A stretch of 64,000 bases of DNA, from the NCBI GenBank assembly GCA_024707075.1, contig JANQAK010000003.1, positions 1,426,001 to 1,490,000 of the forward strand, in the 5' to 3' direction. The position numbers and the translations under genes are program-made. The notes below the pieces were generated by a model, which did no database searches, was not told the DNA's origin, and saw only the letters and a program-made list of their open reading frames with translations. This document shows, in pieces, positions 27,824-36,426 of the stretch. The stretch's first letter is position 1; each line of letters starts with the position of its first letter. The DNA is from Afipia sp. GTDB lineage: Bacteria > Pseudomonadota > Alphaproteobacteria > Rhizobiales > Xanthobacteraceae.

Positions 27824-28528
27824 TTAGATCGTCATGTGTTTTCGAATGACTTCATCGTCGAGCGCGTCTATCGGGCCGGAGGCAACGACGCGCCCATTGT
27901 CCAGCATGAGGAATTTGTCGCCGAGCTTTTTTGCAACCTTGATGTGCTGCTCGGTAAGCAGCAGCGTGATGCCAAGCTCCTTGTTGAGCATCCGCAACGT
28001 TTCGCCGATTTCCTGAACGATGTTCGGCTGGATTCCCTCAGTGGGTTCGTCGAGAAGCAAAACCTTCGGGCCCACCGCGAGAGCCCGCGCGACTGCCAGT
28101 TGCTGCTTCTGGCCGCCCGACAGCAACCCCGCACGTCGATCGAGATTTTCCTTGAGATAGGGAAACAGACGCAGACAGATTTCCGGGATATCGCTGTCTT
28201 CGTCTTTGCGCGCGAAAGTGCCGAGCAGAATGTTCTCACGGACGGTAAACTCCGCGAGAATGCCGCGCCCCTGTGGAACGTAACCGATGCCCTGCTTGGC
28301 GCGTTGATAGGTCGGCAGCGCACCAATAGACAGTCCATTGATGGTCACGTCGCCCGTCGATCGGTCGGTCAGTCCCATGATGGTGCGCATCATGGTCGTC
28401 TTGCCAACGCCGTTGCGCCCCAGCACACAAAGGCACGTGCCCTGCTCTATCTCGAATGAGAAATCCTTCAGGATTGGAGTCTTGCCGTAATAGGACGTTA
28501 CCTTGTCCATCGACAGAAGCGTGGTCAT
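27824..28528 (-). CDS. urtE: Urea/amide ABC transporter ATPase (UrtE-like)
   Basis: A 234-residue ABC ATPase with Walker A GRNGVGKT, the GYVPQGRGILAEFTVREN segment, signature LSGGQKQQ, Walker B VLLLDEPTEG and switch region LTEQH. GVGKTT plus PQGRGI is the pattern of UrtE, the second ATPase of urea and short-chain-amide importers. It overlaps the urtD-like gene by four bases. Confidence 0.9.
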   Translation of the reverse strand: MTTLLSMDKVTSYYGKTPILKDFSFEIEQGTCLCVLGRNGVGKTTMMRTIMGLTDRSTGDVTINGLSIGALPTYQRAKQGIGYVPQGRGILAEFTVRENILLGTFARKDEDSDIPEICLRLFPYLKENLDRRAGLLSGGQKQQLAVARALAVGPKVLLLDEPTEGIQPNIVQEIGETLRMLNKELGITLLLTEQHIKVAKKLGDKFLMLDNGRVVASGPIDALDDEVIRKHMTI

Positions 28529-29265
28529 GCCGCGGTCTCCCCGAGATAGACTTCGCGCACGCGTTCGTTGGATTCGATCTCCTTCAGGGAACCCTGGGCG
28601 AGCAAGCTGCCCATGTGCATCACCGTGACGACATCGGCAATTTGCCGAACGAACGACATATCGTGCTCGACGACCAGAAGCGTGTTGGTCGCCTTCAGGT
28701 CGTTGAAGATTTTAGCGGTCTTCTCGATCTCGGATTCCGTCATCCCGGCGATCGGCTCATCCAGCAGCAGCAACCGCGGATCCTGCATCAGCACCATGCC
28801 GATCTCGAGCCACTGCGTTTCACCGTGCGACAAAATTCCTGCTTCGACGTCAAGCCGATCCGAGAGACCGCTTAGCGTCGCAATTTCATCGAGCTTCTGC
28901 GCGAAGCCAGGCTCCCGAAAGCGGAACATGTTCTTCAGCGGATTGGTGCTCCGGCTATAGGAGACTTCAAGGTTCTGACGAACTGACAGGTCTCTAAACA
29001 CTGCCGGCACCTGGAATTTGCGGCCAATCCCGCGCCGGGCGATCTCGTGTTCATCGAGGCCCGTGATGTCTTCATCGCAGAAGGTGATCTTGCCGGAAGT
29101 CGGCTTCTGCCGCCCTGTGATGAGATCCATGGTCGTGGTTTTTCCGGCGCCATTCGGGCCGACGAGACAGCAAAGCGTCGCTTCGACGATCTCAACGCTG
29201 AAATCGTTGATGACGTTTGCGGTATCGAACGTCTTGCAGAGGTTCTTGATTTCAAGAAATGCCAT
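28525..29265 (-). CDS. urtD: Urea/amide ABC transporter ATPase (UrtD-like)
   Basis: A 246-residue ABC ATPase with Walker A GPNGAGKT, the GRKFQVPAVF segment and the signature LSHGETQWLEIGM. The LSHG-x-x-QWLEI form is characteristic of UrtD. Walker B is LLLLDEPIAGM and the switch region VVEHD. It pairs with UrtE in the importer and lies ten bases after urtC. Confidence 0.92.
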   Translation of the reverse strand: MAFLEIKNLCKTFDTANVINDFSVEIVEATLCCLVGPNGAGKTTTMDLITGRQKPTSGKITFCDEDITGLDEHEIARRGIGRKFQVPAVFRDLSVRQNLEVSYSRSTNPLKNMFRFREPGFAQKLDEIATLSGLSDRLDVEAGILSHGETQWLEIGMVLMQDPRLLLLDEPIAGMTESEIEKTAKIFNDLKATNTLLVVEHDMSFVRQIADVVTVMHMGSLLAQGSLKEIESNERVREVYLGETAA

Positions 29266-29274
29266 GGCCCCGCC

Positions 29275-30387
29275 TCACTCACCCGGCTGCGGAAGGAGCC
29301 GGCTCTCAGCAGCTTGATCTTCGCCGATCTTCTTTTTCCCCTTTGCGACAGGGAAGTATCCGAGGAAAGTTTCGACGAGACCCACGAGCCCTTTGGGCAG
29401 AAAGCGCACCACGATGATGAAGAAGGCACCGAGGAACAGCAGCCACGTCGACAGCAGAGAGTCGCCGAGATAGCTCTGGCCGCCCTGGATCATGAACGCC
29501 CCGATGATGGCGCCCAGCAGCGAGAGCCGGCCGCCGATACCGGCCCAGATCACCATCGAGAGGCTGAAAGTGGTGTCGAACTGCGCCGGCGAAACGTATT
29601 GGGTGAGAACGACCCAGCAACATCCTGCGACTGCGGCGATGAATCCCGACACGGTGTAGATGGCGGTCTCGTAGCTGGCCACGTTGTAGCCGAGAAAACG
29701 CACGCGCTCTGCGTCACCTCGTACCGCCTGAACGACCAGCCCGAACCGGCTGCGCGTCATCAACTTGCCTCCGACCGTCGTGACAAGCAGGAACGCGAAG
29801 ACAATCCAGTACACATAGGGACTGTAGGGATCGAAGGTGAAACTGCCCATCACCAGCGGCGACGGCGGCGTGATGCCGTTGACACCGTTGGTGTAGGGCT
29901 GGACGTCAAGGATCAGCGTGTAGAACGCACTCAGCATGGCCAGCGTCATGATCGCGAAGAATGGACCCGATACCCGGGCGCGGAACATCAAGCCGCCAAA
30001 CAGCGCGCAGAAAAGCGTCGGTATCAGCAGCGCCAGGCAAATGCCGAACGCAGTGTTACGGAATGGCTCCCAGAACCAGGGCAGATGATCGAGGCTGTTG
30101 TTCAGCATGAACGGCGGAATTGGATCTGACGCATCCTGCGACTGCATCTGCATGGTCATCGCCATGCCATAGGCCCCAAGTCCGAACGGAATGCCCTGAC
30201 CGAGATTCAGGATACCGCCGAAGCCCCAGCACAGCCCGATAGCCAGAGCGAGCATGCCGTACACGCCATAGACCGCGAACTGGTTGAGCAGGAAGTTATC
30301 GGTCACATAGAGTGGGATAGTGCCAATCGCGACGAAGAACACGAGATAGGCCAGCCACTGTGCCTTGGTATTATGATAGAGATTCAT
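29275..30387 (-). CDS. urtC: Urea/amide ABC transporter permease (UrtC-like)
   Basis: A 370-residue membrane protein with about ten hydrophobic segments, the motif GFGGILNLGQGIPFGLGAYG in the N-terminal third and a charged C-terminal tail. UrtC proteins carry an extra loop after that motif as seen here. The start at 30387 (MNLYHNTKAQW) is where similarity begins; the open frame continues to 30477 without family resemblance. Confidence 0.9.
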   Translation of the reverse strand: MNLYHNTKAQWLAYLVFFVAIGTIPLYVTDNFLLNQFAVYGVYGMLALAIGLCWGFGGILNLGQGIPFGLGAYGMAMTMQMQSQDASDPIPPFMLNNSLDHLPWFWEPFRNTAFGICLALLIPTLFCALFGGLMFRARVSGPFFAIMTLAMLSAFYTLILDVQPYTNGVNGITPPSPLVMGSFTFDPYSPYVYWIVFAFLLVTTVGGKLMTRSRFGLVVQAVRGDAERVRFLGYNVASYETAIYTVSGFIAAVAGCCWVVLTQYVSPAQFDTTFSLSMVIWAGIGGRLSLLGAIIGAFMIQGGQSYLGDSLLSTWLLFLGAFFIIVVRFLPKGLVGLVETFLGYFPVAKGKKKIGEDQAAESRLLPQPGE

Positions 30388-30415
30388 GTCGTTTTGCTCA
30401 CTCGCGTCGTCCGCA

Positions 30416-31318
30416 TCATCTGCGTGTTGCCGAAGGCGCAAAGAGACCTTGCGGGCGAATGCGCAGGAACACGACAATCAGGACAAACAACAAGAAGCGG
30501 GCGAACGTATCGTTCGTGAAGTAGGCGAAGACTGATTGCAACTCACCCGTCGCGCCACCCGCAACGACACTTCCGGCGAGCGTGCCGCCACCGACGACAA
30601 CAACCAGGAATGCCTGCACCACATAGGCAGAGCCCATGGTCGGCAGCACGATGTTCAGCACGCCGAACAGGGAACCAGCCAGACCGGCCAGCCCCGCGCC
30701 GAGCGCAAATGTCAGCATGTAGACGCGGTCAGAATTGATGCCGAACGAAGCGGCCATCTCCTTGTTCTGCATCACCGCGCGAACCTGAACGCCGAACCGT
30801 GTGCGGTAGAACAGCGCCCACAGCGCCACAACCGCGCCGATCGTGATGCCCAGCACGATCATGCGGAACGCGGAAATATTGACGAAGCCGAACTGAACGT
30901 TGCTGGAGAAGATCGCCGGTACGGCGATGTATTTCGGATCGCTGCCGAACAGCAGCCGAACGCCCTGCATCAGGACAAGCGAAACGCCGAACGTCGCAAG
31001 CAGCGTATCAAGCGGACGTTTATAGAGATACCGGATCAGGCCGCGCTCGAGAATGAGCCCGACAGCGGCCACGATAAGGAACGACGCCGGAATGCACAGC
31101 AGAAATGGAAGCGAGAAGTAACTTTGCAGCATATAGGAGCTGTAAGCGCCGAGCATGATGAATTCGCCATGCGCCATGTTGATCACGCCGACCGTGCCAT
31201 AGATGATGGTCAGCCCCAGCGCCGCGAGCAGCCATATGCTTGCGATGCTGATGCCAAGAATAAGCGCGTTCAGAAACGCACTCAGGTCGAATGATCCGAA
31301 GAAACTGCCGAGCGCCAT
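30416..31318 (-). CDS. urtB: Urea/amide ABC transporter permease (UrtB-like)
   Basis: A 300-residue permease with the family motif GLTIIYGTVGVINMAHGEFIM near residue 40 and seven or eight membrane segments. I chose the ATG at 31318 because AGGGG lies seven bases before it; an ATG at 31339 would touch the hairpin that follows the binding-protein gene. It is the second gene of the importer operon. Confidence 0.9.
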   Translation of the reverse strand: MALGSFFGSFDLSAFLNALILGISIASIWLLAALGLTIIYGTVGVINMAHGEFIMLGAYSSYMLQSYFSLPFLLCIPASFLIVAAVGLILERGLIRYLYKRPLDTLLATFGVSLVLMQGVRLLFGSDPKYIAVPAIFSSNVQFGFVNISAFRMIVLGITIGAVVALWALFYRTRFGVQVRAVMQNKEMAASFGINSDRVYMLTFALGAGLAGLAGSLFGVLNIVLPTMGSAYVVQAFLVVVVGGGTLAGSVVAGGATGELQSVFAYFTNDTFARFLLFVLIVVFLRIRPQGLFAPSATRR

Positions 31319-31338
31319 TTGCTCGCCCCTCATTGTCA

Positions 31339-31374
31339 CGCGCGCTTCCAGCCGACATCGGCTGGAAGCGCGCG
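31339..31374. promoter_or_regulatory. Strong hairpin between binding-protein gene and urtB
   Basis: CGCGCGCTTCCAGCCGA and TCGGCTGGAAGCGCGCG are perfect 17-base arms with almost no loop. It begins ten bases after the binding-protein stop on the transcribed strand and has no T-run. It probably protects the binding-protein mRNA or partly stops transcription so that the binding protein is made in excess. Confidence 0.7.
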
Positions 31375-31384
31375 CTGATGTGTT

Positions 31385-32701
31385 TTAGATAACGTTGGTA
31401 CGAACCTTGCCGTCCGGCGCGACAAGACCGGTTGCCGTGCACTTGCCGCTGGTCGGATAGATCGAATAGGGATCCGGGGCGACGTGTTCGGCAGCCTGCT
31501 TCACGATCTTGAAGCTGCCGTCAGCCTGGCATTGACCGATCTTCGGCTTGAGCCAGGTGTTGAAGTTCTGATCGTCGATCCAGACCAGACCTTCCGGTGA
31601 AACGCCGTCCTCGACCTTGATACCGCCCGAATGATCGCGGATCGCGCGAGGCGTAATGCCGTCGTAGCCGAGAGCTGCGATGGCCTTCTCAAGACCGTAC
31701 TTGAACACGTAAGCGGACAGATACGTCTCTTCCATGTTGTAGTGCGTGGTGCCGTTCTTGCCGTACTTGCTCTTGAGGAAGCCCTCGACAAACTTGTGGT
31801 TGGTCGGATTGTCCAGCGCCTGGAAGTAGGGAGCCGACAGGAAGTGACCGGCGCCGAACTCGTTGCCCATGGCGCGAGTCTCGATTTCGCCCGTGGTGAG
31901 CGAAGCGATTGGCATCGAGTCGACCTTGAAGCCTTCCTGCTTGAACTGCTTGTGGAAAGCGATGTCCGATGCGCCCACGACCGTGGAGAAGATGAAGTTC
32001 GGCTTGGCGTCCCGGATCTTATTCAGCACAGGTCCGAACTCGGAGCCGCCAAGCGGGATGTATTCCTCGCCGACCAGCTCGCCACCGGCCTTCTCCAGCC
32101 AGATCTTGGCGTTCTTGTTCGATTCTTTCGGCCAGACGTAGTTCGAGCCGACGAAGAAGACCTTCTTTCCAAACTCCTTGACCATGAAGGGAATGAGGTC
32201 CTGGGAGTGCTGGTTGGCCAGCGGTCCGGTGCAGATCGTGTTCTGCGTGCACTCCGCACCTTCGTAACAGGTCGGATAGTACAGAAGATGGTTCTGCGCC
32301 ATGACCGTCGGCAGGATCGCCTTGCGGCTTGCAGAAGTATAGCAGCCGAACAGCGCAACGACCTTGTTGCGAAGGATAAGCTCCTTGGTCTTTTCGGAGT
32401 AGACGTTGAAGTCCGACTTCGCGTCCACGATGACCGGCTCGATCGGCGAGCCGGCGATGCCGCCGTTCTTGTTGATCTCGTCGATCGCGTATTGCATCAC
32501 GAGGGTGGAATCTTCCTCCGGTACCGCGAGACCGCCCGTCAGCGAAAACAGAAGCCCGATCTTGATTGGCTCCCCCTTCTTGATCCACGGGGTCGCGCCC
32601 CATGCCTGATCGATCGTGCGAACAAATCCATACGGCGCAGCCGCAGCAGCGGTGCCCAGTAATGCCGTTTTCTTGAGAAAGTCGCGGCGATTGGTGCCCA
32701 T
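31385..32701 (-). CDS. Amide/urea-type substrate-binding protein with Tat signal (UrtA/FmdD-like)
   Basis: A 438-residue binding protein. The N-terminus MGTNRRDFLKKTALLG is a twin-arginine (Tat) signal followed by a hydrophobic stretch, and maturation probably follows DQAWG. The mature part begins IKIGLLFSLTGGLAVPEEDS and contains the UrtA/AmiC-family segments LLYYPTCYEG, VFFVGSNYVWP and VNPEGLVWID-like C-terminal sequence. Family members bind urea, acetamide or formamide. The ATG at 32701 fits the Tat consensus; an ATG at 32719 would add six residues. First gene of the importer-DMFase operon, divergent from the XRE-cupin regulator. Confidence 0.88.
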   Translation of the reverse strand: MGTNRRDFLKKTALLGTAAAAAPYGFVRTIDQAWGATPWIKKGEPIKIGLLFSLTGGLAVPEEDSTLVMQYAIDEINKNGGIAGSPIEPVIVDAKSDFNVYSEKTKELILRNKVVALFGCYTSASRKAILPTVMAQNHLLYYPTCYEGAECTQNTICTGPLANQHSQDLIPFMVKEFGKKVFFVGSNYVWPKESNKNAKIWLEKAGGELVGEEYIPLGGSEFGPVLNKIRDAKPNFIFSTVVGASDIAFHKQFKQEGFKVDSMPIASLTTGEIETRAMGNEFGAGHFLSAPYFQALDNPTNHKFVEGFLKSKYGKNGTTHYNMEETYLSAYVFKYGLEKAIAALGYDGITPRAIRDHSGGIKVEDGVSPEGLVWIDDQNFNTWLKPKIGQCQADGSFKIVKQAAEHVAPDPYSIYPTSGKCTATGLVAPDGKVRTNVI

Positions 32702-32717
32702 TTTGAAACCCTGCCTC

Positions 32718-32735
32718 ATTTTCCTGGAAAGAAAT
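32718..32735. promoter_or_regulatory. Candidate operator, shared with the mgsA promoter
   Basis: ATTTTCCTGGAAAGAAAT contains the short palindrome TTTCC-T-GGAAA at 32720-32730 and matches 16 of 18 bases of a site at 38121-38138 ahead of mgsA. It overlaps the 5' end of the binding-protein gene. A second small palindrome (TTCT-A-AGAA, 32741-32749) is centred 20 bp away, two helical turns. Confidence 0.4.
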
Positions 32736-33000
32736 CTATTTTCTAAGAATAGAAGTGAAAGAATGTTTCTCAAGAGTAAAATGTGTGCATCTCGGATCAA
32801 TAAGGAGCATCGCCACGCACACAAAACGGTCGCAGCGCAGAGATGACGATCATTTCACCTCCGAAGGGTTGCATTATGCGGGGCTGACGCGCGATCAACA
32901 CAGCCGCGTGGCTGCTGCGCGGATGCGGGTCTTAAATATCTGCCAGTGATGCATTCGCTACGTGGTATGCCTTGGCAGTCATTGGTCTGAAGGATTCGCA

Positions 33001-33653
33001 ATGCCGAAGAAAAACCCGAAGAACATCGAAGTTGTCAGCCGGGAATACAGCACTGGATCGAACGCTCCTGTAGAAAGCTCGCGCGCGCTTGAACGGGCAC
33101 TCGGCGCGCGAATTCGTTTCATCAGACGCGAGCAGGACTTGTCGGTGCTCGATCTTTCAAGTGCCGCAAATATCTCGGCTGGCATGCTTTCAAAAATCGA
33201 GAACGGCCAGATTTCGCCCTCGCTCTCAACGCTGCAATCGATCGCGAACGCACTGAAAGTCTCGCTGAGCATGCTGTTTGCGGCGTCAGAAGAACGTCGT
33301 GACTGCTCCTATGTCCGGGCGAAGCAGGGCGTCGTCATCGAACGCCGCGGCACCAAGGTTGGCCACGTCTATCAGTTGCTGGGGCATGTGATCGGCGGCG
33401 ACGTCGCAGTCGAGCCATATCTGATCACGCTCGAAGAAAATGCCGAGGCCTTCACCGGCTTCCAGCACTCCGGAATCGAATTTATCTACATGCTGTCTGG
33501 CGAAGTGATCTATCGCCATGGCGACACCAGCCACCGGCTGCGGCCGGGGGATTCCTGATGTTCGATTCAGGCGCACTTCATGGCCCCGAGACTCTGGTCA
33601 AACGGCCGATGACTTATCTGTCGATTATCGTCTATCCAAGGCGGCAAATCTGA
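33001..33653 (+). pseudogene. XRE-cupin transcriptional regulator, frameshifted near its end
   Basis: The protein is about 217 residues with one base restored. Residues about 30-85 are an XRE helix-turn-helix (GARIRFIRREQDLSVLDLS, ISAGMLSKIENGQISPSLSTL). Residues about 105-217 are a cupin (GIEFIYMLSGEVIYRHG, then HRLRPGDSLMFDS). The frame ends early at 33558, but the next frame supplies the last cupin strands LMFDSGALHGPETL and SIIVYP and stops at 33653 inside a terminator hairpin. One C appears to be missing at 33554-33555. Such regulators often sense polyamines, amino acids or amines. The start is ATG at 33001. It lies between the amide importer and the NMG genes and is a natural candidate to control both. 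Confidence 0.85.
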
Positions 33654-33672
33654 CGGCCGCTGCCGTCAGATT
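33647..33672. terminator. Bidirectional terminator hairpin
   Basis: AATCTGACGGC and GCCGTCAGATT are perfect eleven-base arms around CGCT. It overlaps the corrected stop codon of the XRE-cupin gene and lies 17 bases from the gmaS stop, so it can end both convergent transcripts. Confidence 0.7.
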
Positions 33673-33689
33673 GCCTTGAACAATTCGCG

Positions 33690-35045
33690 TCAGATATCGA
33701 GCGTATTATCCCGCTCCCACTGCGTCAGGAAGCGGCTGTAGTCGTTCCACTCGATGGTCTTCAACTTCAGAAAGCCATCGACCAGTTCGTCACCAAGCGC
33801 GCCGCGCAGAATGCTCGACTTCTCCAGAGCGCGCAGCGCATCCAGCAAATTCAGCGGCAAACGCTTCGCATCGGTGACCGTGTGGCCATCGGTGTACATG
33901 TTGATATCGAGGCGCTTACCCGGATCGCGCTTGTTGACCACGCCGTCCATGCCCGTAACCAGCACCGCCGCAGGAAGCAGATAAGGGTTCGCGGCGCCAT
34001 CCGCGAGACGGAATTCGAAACGCCCCGCCTCTGGAATGCGGATCATGTGGGTGCGGTTGTTGCCAGTGTAGGTAACCGTATTCGGTGCCCAGGTCGCGCC
34101 GGAGACCGTGCGCGGTGCGTTGATCCGCTTGTAGGAATTCACCGTCGGATTGGTGATGGCGCAGAGCGCGTCGGCGCTGTTAATGATGCCGCCGATGAAC
34201 TGGTATCCCATCTTGGACAGACCGAGTTCGTCCTTCTCGTCCTCAAAGACGTTCTCCTCGCCTTTCCAGACCGATACATGCATGTGGCAACCTGAGCCTG
34301 TCAGGTTCAGGAACGGCTTCGGCATGAAGGTCGCACGCAGGCCGTGTTGTTCCGCAATGGCGCGAACCATGAACTTGAAAAAGACATGACGGTCCGCCGT
34401 GACCAGCGCATCGTCATAGTGCCAGTTCATTTCGAACTGACCGTTCGCATCCTCATGGTCGTTCTGATATGCGCCCCATCCGAGTGAGAGCATCGCATCA
34501 CAGATATCCTTGATAACGGCATAACGCCGCATCAGCGCCGACTGATCGTAACAAGGCTTGGTCGCAGTGTCAGCCGCATCGCTGATGGCCGAACCATCCG
34601 ACATGACGAGGAAGTACTCGCATTCGACACCGGTCTTGAGGACAACGCCGTGCTTCGCCGCGTCGGCAATGGCTTTCTTGAGAGCATTACGGGGTCCCTG
34701 CGGGACCACCTTTCCGTTCATGTAGAGATCGGATGCAAGCCAACCGATCTCCGGCTTCCATGGCAACTGGATCAGACTTGTAGGGTCCGGCAGCGCGAAC
34801 AGGTCGGGATCCGCTGGCGACATATCAAGCCATGTCGCAAAGCCAGCAAAGCCTGCGCCGTTCCTGGCCATGCCGGCGATGGCGGAAGCGGGAACGAGCT
34901 TGGCGCGCGAGGCCCCGAACAAATCGACGTAGGAAATCAGGAAGTACTTGATTCCCCGCTCCTCCGCGATCTTCGCCAGATCGATGGTTTTAGCTGACGC
35001 GGACGCCGGGCGGTCTTTGGCAGCAATCTCGGCTAAGGTCGTCAT
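33690..35045 (-). CDS. gmaS: Gamma-glutamylmethylamide synthetase (glutamine-synthetase family)
   Basis: A 451-residue glutamine-synthetase fold protein. The beta-grasp domain (YFLISYVDLFGASRAKLVP) is followed by the catalytic barrel with GVECEYFLV, the NDHEDANGQFEMNW metal site, GSGCHMHVS, the NRTHMIRIPEAGRFEFRLADG substrate and ATP site. It resembles GlnT/GmaS proteins more than housekeeping GlnA. GmaS joins glutamate and methylamine with ATP to make gamma-glutamylmethylamide, the first step of the NMG pathway; the mgsCBA genes directly upstream make this assignment much more likely than plain glutamine synthesis. The start at 35045 has AAAGG seven bases ahead. Confidence 0.85.
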   Translation of the reverse strand: MTTLAEIAAKDRPASASAKTIDLAKIAEERGIKYFLISYVDLFGASRAKLVPASAIAGMARNGAGFAGFATWLDMSPADPDLFALPDPTSLIQLPWKPEIGWLASDLYMNGKVVPQGPRNALKKAIADAAKHGVVLKTGVECEYFLVMSDGSAISDAADTATKPCYDQSALMRRYAVIKDICDAMLSLGWGAYQNDHEDANGQFEMNWHYDDALVTADRHVFFKFMVRAIAEQHGLRATFMPKPFLNLTGSGCHMHVSVWKGEENVFEDEKDELGLSKMGYQFIGGIINSADALCAITNPTVNSYKRINAPRTVSGATWAPNTVTYTGNNRTHMIRIPEAGRFEFRLADGAANPYLLPAAVLVTGMDGVVNKRDPGKRLDINMYTDGHTVTDAKRLPLNLLDALRALEKSSILRGALGDELVDGFLKLKTIEWNDYSRFLTQWERDNTLDI

Positions 35046-35081
35046 GCAAGTGCCTTTGTTCAAGTAACAAGATTGAAATGG

Positions 35082-36407
35082 TCAGAACGTTTGCAGTCCG
35101 GGAATCCAGTTTGTTCCTGCGAGCGGAACGCGCGCCATCGCTGCGGCCTCCACCGTCAGAGCGACCAGATCTTCGGGTTCGAGATTGTGGACATGGTTCT
35201 TGCCGCAAGCACGCGCGATGGTCTGCGCTTCGAGAGTCAGCACCGCGAGATAATTGGCGAGACGCCGGCCAGCCTTCACCGGATCAAGCCGCGCGGCCAG
35301 CACCGGATCCTGAGTTGTGATGCCTGCGGGATCACGTCCTTCGTGCCAGTCATCGTAAGCCCCCGCAGTGGTGCCGAGCGCCTGATACTCCGCCTCATGG
35401 CCCGGATCGTTATCGCCGAGAGCAACGAGCGCTGCGGTTCCAATCGCGACAGCGTCCGCGCCGAGCGCGAGCGCCTTGGCAACATCCGCACCGTTGCGAA
35501 TGCCGCCGGAGACGATCAGTTGCACCTTACGGTGCATGCCGAGATCCTGTAGCGCCTGCACCGCAGGCCGGATCGCGGCCAAGATCGGAAGGCCGACGTT
35601 CTCGATGAACACCTCTTGCGTGGCAGCCGTGCCGCCCTGCATGCCGTCCAGCACCACGACATCCGCGCCCGCTTTCACGGCCAACGCTGTATCGTAATAT
35701 GGCCGCGCGGCTCCAACCTTGACGTAGATCGGCTTTTCCCAGTCGGTCAACTCTCGCAGTTCGAGGATCTTGATTTCAAGATCGTCCGGCCCGGTCCAAT
35801 CCGGGTGACGACAGGCCGAGCGCTGATCGATGCCTTTCGGCAGCGTGCGCATCTCGGCCACGCGATCGGAAATTTTCTGGCCGAGCAACATTCCGCCGCC
35901 GCCGGGCTTAGCGCCCTGCCCAATGACGATCTCAATCGCATCCGCCTTACGCAGATCATCCGGATTCATGCCATAGCGGGACGGCAGATACTGATAGACC
36001 AGCATCGATGATTGACCGCGCTCCTCAGGAGTCATTCCACCGTCGCCGGTTGTGGTCGAGGTGCCCGCCGTCGAAGCGCCGCGGCCCAGCGCTTCCTTTG
36101 CCGGACCGGAAAGAGCACCGAAGCTCATGCCGGCGATCGTGACAGGAATCTTCAGATGGATCGGCTTCTTGGCGAACCGGCTGCCAAGCACAACATCGGT
36201 GCCGCAGCGCTCACGGTATCCTTCAAGAGGATAGCGCGACATCGATGCACCCAGAAACAGCAGATCGTCAAAATGCGGGACCTTGCGCTTCGTCCCACCA
36301 CCGCGAATATCGTAGATTCCAGTGGAAGCAGCTCTGCGAATTTCGGCAAGAGAATATTCGTCGAAGGTGGCGGAAAAACGTGGCGGCGTAGGGGACTTGA
36401 TAGCCAT
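35082..36407 (-). CDS. mgsC: N-methylglutamate synthase subunit C (glutamate-synthase FMN domain)
   Basis: A 441-residue protein matching the FMN/Fe-S synthase domain of glutamate synthase (GltB2), with PVTIAGMSFGALSGPAKEALG, GDGGMTPEERGQSS, IGQGAKPGGGGMLLGQKI and the barrel segment VVLDGMQGGTAATQEV. Cysteines for a 3Fe-4S cluster are expected near the C-terminal ACGKNHVHNLEPEDL region, where one is visible. In NMG synthase this subunit carries out the amine transfer that yields N-methylglutamate. The start is ATG at 36407; the longer frame overlaps mgsB without similarity. The gene lies 19 bases after mgsB. Confidence 0.88.
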   Translation of the reverse strand: MAIKSPTPPRFSATFDEYSLAEIRRAASTGIYDIRGGGTKRKVPHFDDLLFLGASMSRYPLEGYRERCGTDVVLGSRFAKKPIHLKIPVTIAGMSFGALSGPAKEALGRGASTAGTSTTTGDGGMTPEERGQSSMLVYQYLPSRYGMNPDDLRKADAIEIVIGQGAKPGGGGMLLGQKISDRVAEMRTLPKGIDQRSACRHPDWTGPDDLEIKILELRELTDWEKPIYVKVGAARPYYDTALAVKAGADVVVLDGMQGGTAATQEVFIENVGLPILAAIRPAVQALQDLGMHRKVQLIVSGGIRNGADVAKALALGADAVAIGTAALVALGDNDPGHEAEYQALGTTAGAYDDWHEGRDPAGITTQDPVLAARLDPVKAGRRLANYLAVLTLEAQTIARACGKNHVHNLEPEDLVALTVEAAAMARVPLAGTNWIPGLQTF

Positions 36408-36426
36408 TGAAGTTACATTCCCTGAA

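Noticed and set aside
33690-35045. Housekeeping glutamine synthetase
   Set aside because: It forms an operon with mgsABC and resembles GlnT/GmaS proteins.
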